Shown: positions 49,924 through 59,628, counted from the stretch's first letter. The stretch: 64,000 bases of DNA from Vibrio panuliri (GCF_009938205.1 NZ_AP019655.1:806001-870000); one strand, 5' to 3'. Numbers and translations are program-made. Notes: generated by a model from the letters alone, not told the origin.

Positions 49924-50286
49924 TTAACGTTTTTTTAGTATTGGCTTTTCGAACCACTCTAACTCAGCATCCTCATCAAAGCGAGGCTTAGTAAAGACAA
50001 CCGGAAACTCATCTGTTCTATTGCTTCTGCGATCGTCAAGTATCATCCCTTTTGCAGAGGCCACGGCCGTTTCGGCATATTGCTTAAGTGTCAGAAGGCG
50101 CTCTTCAGATAAAGTAGAGAGAAAATCAATATCATGACGTATGTAAACTGGACGCAACTGAATCAATGCCAAGCAAGCGAGATCCGCAAGCTGATCGTGG
50201 TCAAACACCTCTGTGTATTCCGGCTTCCCCAACACTTGCCCAACTAAGTTTTCCATATAGTTGTGTACATCTTCACTTATCTGCAT
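49924..50286 (-). CDS. Late-competence ComFB-like protein
   Basis: 120 residues. The first 80 follow the ComFB pattern: VHNYMENLVGQVL, then LADLACLALIQLRPVYIRHD and a helix with LSEERLLTLKQYAETAV. The rest is a charged tail. The domain occurs in competence and c-di-GMP related proteins of several groups. In proteobacteria a small cytosolic regulatory role is assumed. No cysteines for the zinc variant. Confidence 0.7.
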   Translation of the reverse strand: MQISEDVHNYMENLVGQVLGKPEYTEVFDHDQLADLACLALIQLRPVYIRHDIDFLSTLSEERLLTLKQYAETAVASAKGMILDDRRSNRTDEFPVVFTKPRFDEDAELEWFEKPILKKR

Positions 50287-50537
50287 GCTGATATGCTCCT
50301 TCTATAACATACTGATTTTAACTTATTGCTAGCGAGACTTTTCGACCGGATGAAATCCACACTATCGTTACCAAATTTAGTTGAAGCATCTCTGATTCGA
50401 AACAAAACTTTGCGAAATGTTCACGCGAATCCACAATTTTGAGCGAATTAGTAACTAAAAACACTTGGAAAATCATTTAATACCGTTATCCTTGACGCTT
50501 CAGTAGTATTACTTGATACCAAGGGTCCATCAATTCC

Positions 50538-51821
50538 ATGTCATTCTCAATCGTAACAGCTAGTTGGTTTCGATTTATATTTCCTCTCGGATTGATGCTT
50601 TTGGTAGCGTTTGGCCAAGACAATGTTAATTCTGTCATTCTAGCTAACCAAAGTATTAGCTTAACCTTACCCTACGTATTATTTGCAGCATGCGTGATTT
50701 TGGGCCATGTGTTTAAACAAAGTCGCTGTGCGATGATCGCCTGCGCCATGTTGCTCAGCTATTGGGTGATTCAAAATTACCTACAAGCCTCTCTTTCAAC
50801 CGGCACCACCTTACTTGAACTCTCATTGCTCGCCTTCGCCTTACCGGGTGCTTGCTTAGCGATTTATTTGTTTAAAGATAACACCATCAGAAGTCGCAGC
50901 TTTTTCGGCTATCTTTTCTTATTAGTGTTGTTCGTACTTTGGAGTCAACTTGCCTTACGGTATGCCGCAGAGTCTGGTTTTGACTTGGCGAATTACCCTC
51001 TACTGCATGTGGAAAAGCAGATTTCACGTTTGCCAATGGTGATAGTGTTATATCTAACCGCGATTGTGCTCTCCTGCGCCATATTGGTGCTACGTTACAA
51101 CCGAATTGTTGATGCGGCGGTCTACTCTTCTATTTTGCTTGGGTCAGCAACGTTTGTTTTCTTTCATATTAACTATGTATCAAGCGCCCTTTTCAGCCTT
51201 GCTGGCTTGTTGTTGCTAATTTATCTGCTCTCAGCTAGCTATGAACTTGCGTTTACAGACCGATTAACTGGTATTCCAGGGCGACTTGCGCTTGAGTCTG
51301 ATCTTAAGCACCTTGGCCGTAAATACTCAATTGCGATGCTCGACATCGATCACTTTAAGTCATTTAACGATACCTATGGTCACGACACAGGGGATGATGT
51401 TCTTAAGCTTGTTGCGAGTAAATTACGACGTGTACGTGGCGGGGCGAGAGTTTACCGCTACGGAGGTGAAGAGTTCACTGTCCTATTTAAGGGTAAATTA
51501 GCAGAAGACGCATTTGAGCATTTAGAAGAGTTGCGCCGCGATATTGCCGACTATGAACTAACGATTCGCGATGTCACTGAACGCCCAAGAAGTAACCGTA
51601 AAGGCAGCAAAAAACGCGGTAAGGCAAAAGAGAAAAACACGGTCTCACTGACCATCAGTATCGGTTTGGCCGACAGTTACGATGAGAAGAACACGCAGAA
51701 GATCATTAAGTCGGCAGACCAAGCTCTATACGAAGCAAAAGGCAATGGACGTAACTGTACCGTGGCTGCTCGCGAGTTAACCAAAGACTTCAAAGGAAAC
51801 TGCGCGAAGTATATTGAGTAA
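50538..51821 (+). CDS. Membrane diguanylate cyclase (7TM-type sensor plus GGDEF)
   Basis: 427 residues. Seven or so membrane helices in the first 235 residues. Then a GGDEF domain with DRLTGIPGRLALESDL, IDHFKSFNDTYGHDTGDDVL and the active loop YRYGGEEFTVLF. GGEEF is catalytically competent. A basic insertion (PRSNRKGSKKRGKAKEK) lies within the domain and is unusual. It makes c-di-GMP in response to an unknown membrane-level signal. Confidence 0.9.
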   Translation: MSFSIVTASWFRFIFPLGLMLLVAFGQDNVNSVILANQSISLTLPYVLFAACVILGHVFKQSRCAMIACAMLLSYWVIQNYLQASLSTGTTLLELSLLAFALPGACLAIYLFKDNTIRSRSFFGYLFLLVLFVLWSQLALRYAAESGFDLANYPLLHVEKQISRLPMVIVLYLTAIVLSCAILVLRYNRIVDAAVYSSILLGSATFVFFHINYVSSALFSLAGLLLLIYLLSASYELAFTDRLTGIPGRLALESDLKHLGRKYSIAMLDIDHFKSFNDTYGHDTGDDVLKLVASKLRRVRGGARVYRYGGEEFTVLFKGKLAEDAFEHLEELRRDIADYELTIRDVTERPRSNRKGSKKRGKAKEKNTVSLTISIGLADSYDEKNTQKIIKSADQALYEAKGNGRNCTVAARELTKDFKGNCAKYIE

Positions 51822-51828
51822 GATGCGA

Positions 51829-52806
51829 CTACTGCTGATTAAAGTAAACAACAATACTCCCACCTTTTAACGCACTTCCGTAGTTCAAGTTCAGACCAAT
51901 ACCAATGTTCTCTATCCATTCAGAATCAAACGGTGGTGTCATCAACCATCCCAAAGACGCTTCATAGTAGTGGTTTGTCGTCAGTGGCCCACTCGCTCCT
52001 CCACCGATATCAACCCGTTTAATACTTGAAAACAACGATTGAACGCTGTTACCCCAGTGACTTACCGTATAGAAAGCCTCAATTCCGTTGGATATATACC
52101 ATCCCTTAGGACCGGCTAAATCACCTTCGTTTGCCTCCCCCCAAGCAACCCCTTGAAAATAGTGCGCGGAGCTAAATGCGTTCCAACTGCCCCATGCAGT
52201 GTCTGTATCGTACTTTAACTTAATGTGTGGTTCATACGATAGCGCCCATGCACTGGTGTTAAACAAGACATCATCGAGGAGTGTTTTTATCACCAGCTCG
52301 CTTGCACGCGTTCTATAGTCGTGATCATTATGGAAGTACTGCAAATGAACCCCTATCCCGGGGATCAATTGCCAATCATCGCTTAATTGATACTGATAAC
52401 GGTAAGCTGCATAACCACCAATGATCGTTTCACGTTGGTAGTCAGGTTCAAGATCCGGCGTATACTCTACGCTTTGCCCCGAGCTTAACCCGGATAGTCG
52501 AAGAAACAACTGTGAGTTTTGACTTAGCCCATAATCTGCTAAATCGAGTGTATACGGAAGGGAGAGCCCAACAAGATCACGTCGATACTCGAGTGACTGG
52601 TCGGATCCGATTTGATCGTTATTAATATTGAGCAACTTATTGGGATCGAAACTTTTCACCCCAAGCGTTAAGGCTTCGCTGTCAGACATAACAATGCCAG
52701 CGGAAAAAGCTTGCTCAACATAAGTTTTTGCTGCGTTGAAGCTTCTAGCTTCAACAGGCAGCGTTACCGCAATACACAACGGTAATAAAAGAGCAAACTT
52801 AGACAT
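51829..52806 (-). CDS. Solitary outer-membrane autotransporter-like beta-barrel protein
   Basis: 325 residues with a signal peptide (MSKFALLLPLCIAVTLPVEA). The mature part is a beta-barrel with alternating strands (LSLPYTLDLADYGLSQNSQL, YAAYRYQYQLSDDWQLIPG) and ends in GSIVVYFNQQ. It resembles the Vibrio family of lone autotransporter barrels without passenger (Omp_AT; recalled). It lies three bases downstream of the response-regulator GGDEF gene, so the two are likely co-transcribed. Confidence 0.7.
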   Translation of the reverse strand: MSKFALLLPLCIAVTLPVEARSFNAAKTYVEQAFSAGIVMSDSEALTLGVKSFDPNKLLNINNDQIGSDQSLEYRRDLVGLSLPYTLDLADYGLSQNSQLFLRLSGLSSGQSVEYTPDLEPDYQRETIIGGYAAYRYQYQLSDDWQLIPGIGVHLQYFHNDHDYRTRASELVIKTLLDDVLFNTSAWALSYEPHIKLKYDTDTAWGSWNAFSSAHYFQGVAWGEANEGDLAGPKGWYISNGIEAFYTVSHWGNSVQSLFSSIKRVDIGGGASGPLTTNHYYEASLGWLMTPPFDSEWIENIGIGLNLNYGSALKGGSIVVYFNQQ

Positions 52807-52809
52807 TAA

Positions 52810-53766
52810 TTAATTTTCTTGTAATTCCATCGAAGGGTCATATACCACATAGCGGTTTCTGCCCTGTCGTTTCGCTTGATAAAGCGCTTTGTCCGCCATG
52901 TGGTACAGTTGATCTGGCGTCTCTCTGCCGTTAGGTTGAATACTCACCAAACCTTGTGACACCGTAACACACTGCGAAACTTGACTGAACTCATGCGTAA
53001 TCGCTTGTTTTTCTAATGCCGATTTTATCCGCTCTGCTTGTAGCTCAGCTTGATACACATCACTGTGCCCAAGCAAAATCACAAACTCTTCACCGCCATA
53101 GCGCCCTACCACTTCACCGTTACGAGAGAACTGCTCTTTCAGGGTCGCCGCAATCTGGATTAAACACTGATCACCTTGGATATGACCATAGTTGTCATTA
53201 TATGGCTTGAAGAAATCAACATCGAGCAGAATCACGGCCAAGGCAACAGAATGACGGCCATGAACAGAGATCATTTCACTAAGCTTCTTATCGACATCAC
53301 GACGATTGCGCACTTTCGTCAAGCCATCTTCACTGGCGAGCCTTTCTAACTCTTGATTCACACGAGCCAATGCCAAGGTTTTTTTGTTCAATTGATTCCG
53401 CATAAACGCGATGCGCTGCATGGCAGTAAGCTTGGCTCGCAACACCAATTTATCAACAGGCTTAACAAGATAGTCGTCTCCTCCCGATTCGATTGCGTTA
53501 GCGATAATCTCAGGCGCATCGTGAGAGCTAAGAAAGATGATCGGAATCCATTCTGGGTAGTGTTCTCGAATTTTGCACGCGACTTCAAAACCATCCATTT
53601 CTGGCATGGTAATGTCAAGCAACACCAAGTCTGGCTCAAACTGAGGGTAGAGTTCTAATGCTTGCCTTCCGGATTCCGCCATCTCAACTACATGTCCGAG
53701 TTGCTTCAACCTGATTGCAAGTTGCATACGTTCCATTTGAACGTCATCCACCAGCAGTATTTTCAT
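52810..53766 (-). CDS. Response regulator with GGDEF output (diguanylate cyclase)
   Basis: 318 residues from ATG 53764-53766 (MKILLVDDVQMERMQ); a start 30 bases upstream has no room for its ribosome site. Receiver: Asp pair VDDVQ, phospho-Asp in LVLLDITMPEMDGFE, Lys in YLVKPVDKL. GGDEF: DGLTKVRNRRDVDKKL, DVDFFKPYNDNYGHIQGDQC, GRYGGEEFVILLG. PleD/WspR-like role in phospho-controlled c-di-GMP synthesis. Its cognate kinase is not nearby. Confidence 0.9.
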   Translation of the reverse strand: MKILLVDDVQMERMQLAIRLKQLGHVVEMAESGRQALELYPQFEPDLVLLDITMPEMDGFEVACKIREHYPEWIPIIFLSSHDAPEIIANAIESGGDDYLVKPVDKLVLRAKLTAMQRIAFMRNQLNKKTLALARVNQELERLASEDGLTKVRNRRDVDKKLSEMISVHGRHSVALAVILLDVDFFKPYNDNYGHIQGDQCLIQIAATLKEQFSRNGEVVGRYGGEEFVILLGHSDVYQAELQAERIKSALEKQAITHEFSQVSQCVTVSQGLVSIQPNGRETPDQLYHMADKALYQAKRQGRNRYVVYDPSMELQEN

Positions 53767-53932
53767 TGTTGACCCTGTTATTTCCAATTGAGACATCCTT
53801 CCATAAACTGGGAACTAAATCAGTTAGTTAAACTTAAGCATACTTTAGACGTCTCAAATCCTCCACTAAGGTTGACATTTATTGTAGAAAAACTAGCATT
53901 ACGCGGCATATACAACGTAAAGAGAAAAGACT

Positions 53933-54370
53933 ATGTCTGACGTGACTCCATCTGAGAAAAAAACCATCGATTTGTCTAATGTTTCGGCTGAACTTCGCCA
54001 AGTTATTGAGTTTGACGGTGTTCCTGAAGCGATGTACGAGATGGTTGTATCTATCCATGAAGTGTCTGAAGAAGCAGTTCGCGAATCATGGAATGAGTTA
54101 CCAAAAAGTGCACAAAACATTTTAGATAACTTTGAACAGTTTCACGCACTTGTTTCAGTTAGCCAGGCATTCGCTGGTCTAAATGTGATGGAAGAGTTCC
54201 CAACACTGAACCTGCCACAAGATATGACTGATGAGCAGAAAGATGATTACCGCGCTTCACTACTAGACCAAGTTCTTCACAACTGTGTGAAAGACATGGT
54301 TAAGCAGATCAAAAAAGCACGCCGTGATCCAATTCTAAAACGCGATTTTACCGACGTGTTCGCTAAGTAA
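53933..54370 (+). CDS. Conserved Vibrio protein (DUF3069-like)
   Basis: 145 residues, all-helical and acidic: LRQVIEFDGVPEAMYEMVVS, SWNELPKSAQNILDNFEQFH and LDQVLHNCVKDMVKQIKKAR. No membrane segment or catalytic motif. It resembles DUF3069 (recalled). It has its own terminator and stands alone. Confidence 0.7.
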   Translation: MSDVTPSEKKTIDLSNVSAELRQVIEFDGVPEAMYEMVVSIHEVSEEAVRESWNELPKSAQNILDNFEQFHALVSVSQAFAGLNVMEEFPTLNLPQDMTDEQKDDYRASLLDQVLHNCVKDMVKQIKKARRDPILKRDFTDVFAK

Positions 54371-54383
54371 TATCGCTACAAGT

Positions 54384-54415
54384 AAAAAGCCGCTAGCAAA
54401 ACTAGCGGCTTTTTG
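54384..54415. terminator. Bidirectional terminator between the DUF3069-like gene and modC
   Basis: AAAAAGCCGCTAG and CTAGCGGCTTTTT form a 13-pair stem around CAAAA, with T runs usable on both strands. Confidence 0.9.
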
Positions 54416-54433
54416 TGCATAGAAACGCGTAGC

Positions 54434-55540
54434 TTAATGCGATATCGCAATATCACGTTGCGTCACACTCACACCCTTGATTTGGGCATAGACTGTCATC
54501 CCCACCTCAAGCGCCAGCTCTTCTTTTGCCCAAGTTGTAATTGTCGCCCACAAATCACACCCTTCTGCGAGCTTTAACTTCACTGAAACACTCTGTCTAT
54601 GGTCACCAAAACGGTGCGTTTCAATATCGGAGATCTCAGCATGAAGGACGTTACGAATAGAACTTCGTTCAGGTTTATCTAAGTTAATCGAGACATCATT
54701 AGCGCGAACTTGTAGCCGTACACGGCTATTTATATCCGCTTCAACTTTTTGCACCCAAAGCATGACGTTAGGCGCAAGTTCAAGACCAGACAGCGCATAC
54801 TCTTCAATTTGTTCAACGAGCTTTGCTTCAAACAGCGTACTTTGCTCTGCAAAAGATTGCCATGGACGCATTGCTTTAGAAGCCCACACCTGCTCGATCG
54901 GCCCCGTTGTTACTGCCCGACCTTTATCAATCACCACTACATGATCCGCAAGGCGGATAATTTCATTTAAGCTATGCGTCACGTACAAAATCGGAATATT
55001 GACGTTGTTGGCAAGATGCTCAAGAAACGGTAAAACTTCTCGCTTACGTGGCAAATCCAGTGAAGCGAGTGGTTCATCCATTAGCAAAATATCGGGTTTC
55101 GATAGTAGCGCCCTGCCAATTGCGACGCGCTGTTTTTCCCCGCCGGAGAGTTCAACAGGATAACGGCGTAGCAATGCTCTCAATTCAAGTAAATCAATAA
55201 TTTGCTCAAAGTAGTCATGGTCTACACGCTTCACACCATAGAGTAGATTTCCCTTCACGCGATAGTGGGGAAACAAACGTGACTCTTGAAACACATACCC
55301 AACTTTACGCTCTGGGGTTGGGATATTGATCCCTTGTTGGTGGCTAAACAGCACCCTTTGGTTTACTTCAATATGACCCGTTTTCGGCTGGGTCAGCCCT
55401 GCAACAACATTGATCAGCGATGTTTTGCCTGCACCTGAGCGACCAAAAATAGCCGTAATGCCTTGCGCGGGCAGTTCAACGTTAATATCAAAATGTGCAT
55501 CACCCAACGTTTGGGTAAACTCAATCGCTAGCTTACTCAT
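54434..55540 (-). CDS. modC: Molybdate ABC transporter, ATP-binding protein
   Basis: 368 residues from MSKLAIEFTQ, with ATGA overlap with modB. Walker A GRSGAGKTS (about 35-43), Q-loop VGYVFQESRLFPH, signature LSGGEKQRVAIGRALL, Walker B ILLMDEPLASLD, and H-loop YVTHS. The C-terminal TOBE (Mop-like) domain binds molybdate (NVLHAEISDIETHRFGDHRQ). It energises ModB. The ATG 42 bases upstream lies in modB and is rejected. Confidence 0.93.
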   Translation of the reverse strand: MSKLAIEFTQTLGDAHFDINVELPAQGITAIFGRSGAGKTSLINVVAGLTQPKTGHIEVNQRVLFSHQQGINIPTPERKVGYVFQESRLFPHYRVKGNLLYGVKRVDHDYFEQIIDLLELRALLRRYPVELSGGEKQRVAIGRALLSKPDILLMDEPLASLDLPRKREVLPFLEHLANNVNIPILYVTHSLNEIIRLADHVVVIDKGRAVTTGPIEQVWASKAMRPWQSFAEQSTLFEAKLVEQIEEYALSGLELAPNVMLWVQKVEADINSRVRLQVRANDVSINLDKPERSSIRNVLHAEISDIETHRFGDHRQSVSVKLKLAEGCDLWATITTWAKEELALEVGMTVYAQIKGVSVTQRDIAISH

Positions 55541-56229
55541 CGCTTTGCCCCCAACCTTTTGGCACATTGTCTCGCCAACCACTCAGAAACAAGCAGTGAG
55601 CCCAGCGCAATCGCGATGGAAATTGCACATAATCGCATCGCTTCAAGTTCAGAACCGGGAGTTTCGATAAAGGTATACATGGCGAGTGGAATGGTTTGTG
55701 TTTCACCGGGGATGTTGGATACAAAGCTAATTGTCGCACCGAACTCGCCCAAACTACGGGCAAATGCCAGCATAGTACCGGTGATAATGCCCGGCAAGGT
55801 TAAGGGTAAAGTAATGGTAAAAAATACTTTCAACGGTGATGCGCCGAGTGTCGATGCCGCCTGCTCTAACTTGGCATCAACACCTTCAAAACTAAGCCTT
55901 ACCGCTCTTACCATCAAAGGAAGTGCCACAACCACGCTTGCCAACACCGCCCCTTTCCAGTTAAACGAGAATGTAAGACCAAACGCTTGATACAACCATT
56001 GCCCAATGATCCCCTGTCGCCCCATGGTAACGAGAAGGAGATAACCAATGACAACTGGCGGCAATACTAACGGCAGGTGTATCACACTATCGAGAATCGA
56101 CTTGCCTACAAACTGCTTCTTTGCTAGTAACCACGCAAGACCAACACCAATTGGAATTAACCATGCAACAGCGTACAAAGAGACTTTCAGACTTAAGAAT
56201 AAGGCTTGGTATTCGTATTCTGACAGCAA
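55537..56229 (-). CDS. modB: Molybdate ABC transporter, permease
   Basis: About 230 residues. The best start is the TTG at 56227-56229 (LLSEYEYQALFLSLKVSLY), with AGAGGG before it; E. coli ModB begins similarly. An upstream in-frame TTG at 56253 would overlap modA. Five to six membrane helices, with the EAA loop QAASTLGASPLKVFFTITLPL near residue 150 docking the ATPase. It overlaps modC by four bases. Confidence 0.9.
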   Translation of the reverse strand: MLSEYEYQALFLSLKVSLYAVAWLIPIGVGLAWLLAKKQFVGKSILDSVIHLPLVLPPVVIGYLLLVTMGRQGIIGQWLYQAFGLTFSFNWKGAVLASVVVALPLMVRAVRLSFEGVDAKLEQAASTLGASPLKVFFTITLPLTLPGIITGTMLAFARSLGEFGATISFVSNIPGETQTIPLAMYTFIETPGSELEAMRLCAISIAIALGSLLVSEWLARQCAKRLGAKR

Positions 56230-56239
56230 ATCTAACCCT

Positions 56240-57004
56240 CTAATTAAAACCAAAGCGGGTCAGCACACGCTTGGCTTGATCACTCACTAAATACTCGGCA
56301 AATGCCGCAACATCGCTCGATTGGGTAAGCTCCACCAACGGATAACGTATCGGATCGTGAGTCTTGTCAGCGAACGTATGAACAACACGAACTTTGTTAG
56401 AAATCAAAGCATCAGATTGATAAACAATGCCAAGCGGCGCTTCTTCACGTTCAACCAGTGTCAACGCAATACGGACGTTGTTTGTTGGCGCAAGGTGCTG
56501 GCTGAGACCACTCCATACCCCCAATGATTCCAGAGATTGCTGTGCGTATATACCTGCCGGCACCGCGTTAGGTTGACCAACCGCCAAACGGCCGCCATTA
56601 AGAGCTGCCATCCAAGAGTTAACTTGGGCGACATCGAGCTGCACCGCACGGCTAGAGGCGGAAACCACCACTAATTGGTTGTGAGTAAAATCGTGAATGA
56701 ACTGCGGATTGGCGATCCCCTTTTGGGCAAGATGCTCAACCCAACGCTCATTAGCAGAGATAAACAAATCTGCTGGCGCGCCTTGTTCGATTTGACGAGC
56801 GAGGGAAGACGAGCCGCCATAAATTGGGACGATTTTAATCTTATGCTTACTTTGGTAGTCGCTTATCAACTCGTTTAGCACATTGGTCAATGATGACGCC
56901 GCGTAAACTCGGATACTATTTTCGCTTGCAAGCGCCCCTTGAGGTAAAGAGGCGAAAACCGTTAGCACAAATGCCAACAGTGAGTCTTTAATTGTTCTTA
57001 ACAT
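56240..57004 (-). CDS. modA: Molybdate ABC transporter, periplasmic binding protein
   Basis: 254 residues from ATG 57002-57004 (MLRTIKDSLLAFVLTVFASL), signal peptide cut near GALASE. IRVYAASSLTNVLNELISDY and PIYGGSSSLARQIEQGAPAD are the ModA anion-binding loops. It starts only five bases after the cobyric acid synthase stop, so a shared operon is likely. The in-frame ATG at 57031 lies within the upstream gene. Confidence 0.92.
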   Translation of the reverse strand: MLRTIKDSLLAFVLTVFASLPQGALASENSIRVYAASSLTNVLNELISDYQSKHKIKIVPIYGGSSSLARQIEQGAPADLFISANERWVEHLAQKGIANPQFIHDFTHNQLVVVSASSRAVQLDVAQVNSWMAALNGGRLAVGQPNAVPAGIYAQQSLESLGVWSGLSQHLAPTNNVRIALTLVEREEAPLGIVYQSDALISNKVRVVHTFADKTHDPIRYPLVELTQSSDVAAFAEYLVSDQAKRVLTRFGFN

Positions 57005-57009
57005 GGGTT

Positions 57010-58473
57010 CTACTTGCCTAATCCCGGCCAAAGTCGCTCTAAGTTTAAATGTTCTTCAATTGCGTCAGCAATACGATTGATCGCTCGCTCTTGATTGGCA
57101 TGATGATCCACTACAGAGACATTGCTACAACCCATCCACTCACAAAGTAGTGAGAAGGCCTGTGGGTCATCAAACACCCCGTGCAAATAGGTGGCAAAAA
57201 TCTGACCACACGCACTTACCGCACCATCAAGTGTACCATCTGAAAGCGTGATCGGTTGAACTTCGTTAATATCGCTCACGCCGGCATGAATTTCATACCC
57301 TGATACGCAAGCATTCTGACCGAGTAGGCCCAGTGTCCCCGTCACACGCGTCAGCTTTTTGTTTTCTGTCATTGTCGTCGCGAGATCTAAATAGCCAAGC
57401 CCCTCAGTCACACCTGGCGCACCTTCGATGCCAAGGGGGTCGGCAACACTGCGTCCCAACATCTGAAAACCGCCACAAATCCCGATAACCTTACCACCAA
57501 AGCGTAGGTGTCGAGCAATCTCTTTGTCCCACCCTTGGCTTCGTAAGTAGACAAGATCAGCGCATGTCGACTTTGAACCAGGCAGAATAATCACATCAGC
57601 CCCCGAGAGAGACTGACCTTTGCCGACATATTGCAAATCAATATCTGGGTTCTGTCGTAGGGCATCAAAGTCGGTATGGTTACTGATTCGGGTGAATACC
57701 GGCACCTTAACCACGAGCTTAGCTGTGCCAGCAAGTTGCTGTTGGCTATCAATCGCATCTTCTGCTTCAAGATCAAAACCATGTAAATATGGCAGTACGC
57801 CAATCACAGGTTTGCCGGTCTTCTCTTCTAACCAGTCTAACCCCGATTGCAGCAACGCAATATCACCTCGAAAACGGTTAATCACAAAACCAATCACGCG
57901 GTCTTGTTCACTTTTCGATAATAACTCTAACGTGCCATACAGATGGGCAAACACCCCCCCCCTGTCAATATCAGCGACGATAATCACCGGAACATCCGCT
58001 TTTTCAGCAAATCCCATGTTCGCAATATCGTTCGCTCTGAGGTTAATCTCTGCTGGGCTACCTGCCCCTTCAATCATGACGGCTTCATAGTCAGCCTGTA
58101 ATCGAGAGAAGGAGTCCATCACCGTATTTATAGCGACAAGTTTATAGTCGTGATAGCCAGTTGCTTCCATATTCGTCAGCGCTTTACCTTGCAGGATGAC
58201 TTGCGCGCCAGTATCTGAATTAGGTTTTAATAATACCGGATTCATGTGAACGCTCGGCTCAATATGACAAGCTGCTGCTTGTACCGCTTGAGCTCGGCCA
58301 ATTTCACCTCCATCTTTGGTAACCGCACTGTTAAGCGCCATATTTTGCGGCTTAAACGGCGCTACTTTAACGCCTTTTCTCGCCAGTACTCGACATAAGC
58401 CCGCCACTAAGACGCTTTTCCCTGCATCCGAGGTCGTGCCTTGAACCATTAGTGCTTTTAGAGGTGATTGCAT
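57010..58473 (-). CDS. cobQ: Cobyric acid synthase
   Basis: 487 residues. The N-terminal dethiobiotin-synthetase-like ATPase has LMVQGTTSDAGKSVLVAGLC and FKPQNMALNSAVTKDGGEIG. The C-terminal class I glutamine amidotransferase has the catalytic Cys in VIGICGGFQMLG and His in ATYLHGVFDDP. It amidates four side chains of adenosylcobyrinic acid. No other cobalamin gene is nearby, so it probably serves salvage of corrinoids. It leads the modABC genes. Confidence 0.93.
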   Translation of the reverse strand: MQSPLKALMVQGTTSDAGKSVLVAGLCRVLARKGVKVAPFKPQNMALNSAVTKDGGEIGRAQAVQAAACHIEPSVHMNPVLLKPNSDTGAQVILQGKALTNMEATGYHDYKLVAINTVMDSFSRLQADYEAVMIEGAGSPAEINLRANDIANMGFAEKADVPVIIVADIDRGGVFAHLYGTLELLSKSEQDRVIGFVINRFRGDIALLQSGLDWLEEKTGKPVIGVLPYLHGFDLEAEDAIDSQQQLAGTAKLVVKVPVFTRISNHTDFDALRQNPDIDLQYVGKGQSLSGADVIILPGSKSTCADLVYLRSQGWDKEIARHLRFGGKVIGICGGFQMLGRSVADPLGIEGAPGVTEGLGYLDLATTMTENKKLTRVTGTLGLLGQNACVSGYEIHAGVSDINEVQPITLSDGTLDGAVSACGQIFATYLHGVFDDPQAFSLLCEWMGCSNVSVVDHHANQERAINRIADAIEEHLNLERLWPGLGK

Positions 58474-58651
58474 TTTAACCAGCTATCTATTTGATTAAGT
58501 TGAAAGAATCATATCGACTTTCCCAAGCCATTACTAACAAAAACATGAATGGAAAATGAATCCACCAATCAGCATTGGTTCACATTCACTGTTGTTTAAT
58601 AGCACCATCAAGCAAGGGCGTAGTGCCCAAACATATTACTAAGGAAACAAC

Positions 58652-59017
58652 ATGAAAAAAATCATCGCTATTGCTGCTCTTATCCTAGCTCCTACCGTTG
58701 CACTTGCAGGCGGAGACCACCAAAAACATAACCCTGTTCAATACAAAGGTCCGGTTGAACTAACAAACCTCACTCAACTTCTTGCCGATAGTTCAATGTT
58801 CACTGAACAAAAAGTCGTTGTGGAAGGTAAGCTGGTACGTCAAATCAACCACGAAAAATTCATTTTCAGTGATGGTCAAGCAGAAGTACAAGTTGAACTG
58901 GATGACGACATCAATCTAGCACAACCACTTGATGCGACCACCCAAGTACGTCTTTTTGGCGAGTTTGAGGGGGGTAACACGCCTGAGATTGAAGTAGACC
59001 GCGTTCAAGTGCTATAA
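58652..59017 (+). CDS. BOF-family (YgiW/YdeI-like) periplasmic protein
   Basis: 121 residues with a signal peptide (MKKIIAIAALILAPTVALAG). The mature OB-fold domain reads QYKGPVELTNLTQLLADSSM, VVEGKLVRQINHEKFIFSDG and ATTQVRLFGEFEGG, as in YgiW and YdeI. These proteins bind small cations or ligands and contribute to stress resistance. A His-rich N-terminal patch (GGDHQKHN) may bind metal. Confidence 0.85.
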   Translation: MKKIIAIAALILAPTVALAGGDHQKHNPVQYKGPVELTNLTQLLADSSMFTEQKVVVEGKLVRQINHEKFIFSDGQAEVQVELDDDINLAQPLDATTQVRLFGEFEGGNTPEIEVDRVQVL

Positions 59018-59052
59018 ATCGCTAACATTTAAGGTTAAAATATTCGAAAGTT

Positions 59053-59075
59053 AGGCCTGCCAACGCAGGCCTTTT
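59053..59075 (+). terminator. Terminator of the BOF-family gene
   Basis: AGGCCTGC and GCAGGCCT form an eight-pair stem around CAAC, followed by TTTTC. Confidence 0.88.
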
Positions 59076-59109
59076 TCGCGTATTTGAAGCTGATCGTTGG
59101 AGATTCAAC

Positions 59110-59628
59110 TTGAAGAAACCTGTCCTATTAGCGGCTTTAGCGAGTACATTACTTGCACCAGCGGCCCTAGCTAACAATTTTAACTACAACTTTTTAGAGT
59201 TTCGTACCGCCATGGACCCGCGCTTTTCTGGTGTTGAGTTCAATGCGATGCTGCTTGAAAACGTGCATGCTATCGCTCGTGTCGACAGTCAATTTGAAGG
59301 TGATGCAGACCTTGCTGGTGGTTTAGGTTTTAATGGTCCAATTAACCAGTTCGCTGATGTTTTTGGCCAAGCGTTAATTCATAGCATTAGCTACCCAGAT
59401 TCAGAAAACCGTGATCGCGAGACAGTCGCAGAGTTTAATATCGGTTTGAGAATGTGGCTAACTGATCAGTTTGAAGCAACGACTCGCGTTGGTCGCCTAG
59501 ATGAAAGTTCAGTGTTCCACGCGGGCATTCGCTTCCACTCTACACAGCAACTCTCTCTTTCTGCGGAAACTCGTAACTCGGGTATTTATGGACCGCAGAT
59601 GGCAATGTCAGTCCGTTTCCAGTTCTAA
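59110..59628 (+). CDS. Small outer-membrane beta-barrel-like protein
   Basis: 172 residues from a TTG start (KKPVLLAALASTLLAPAALA) with GGAG seven bases upstream. The mature protein alternates polar and hydrophobic residues (FNYNFLEFRTAMDPRFSGVE, TVAEFNIGLRMWLTDQFEAT) and ends in a final strand with Phe (MAMSVRFQF), as outer-membrane barrels do. Eight strands would fit the length. No family recognised. Confidence 0.75.
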   Translation: MKKPVLLAALASTLLAPAALANNFNYNFLEFRTAMDPRFSGVEFNAMLLENVHAIARVDSQFEGDADLAGGLGFNGPINQFADVFGQALIHSISYPDSENRDRETVAEFNIGLRMWLTDQFEATTRVGRLDESSVFHAGIRFHSTQQLSLSAETRNSGIYGPQMAMSVRFQF

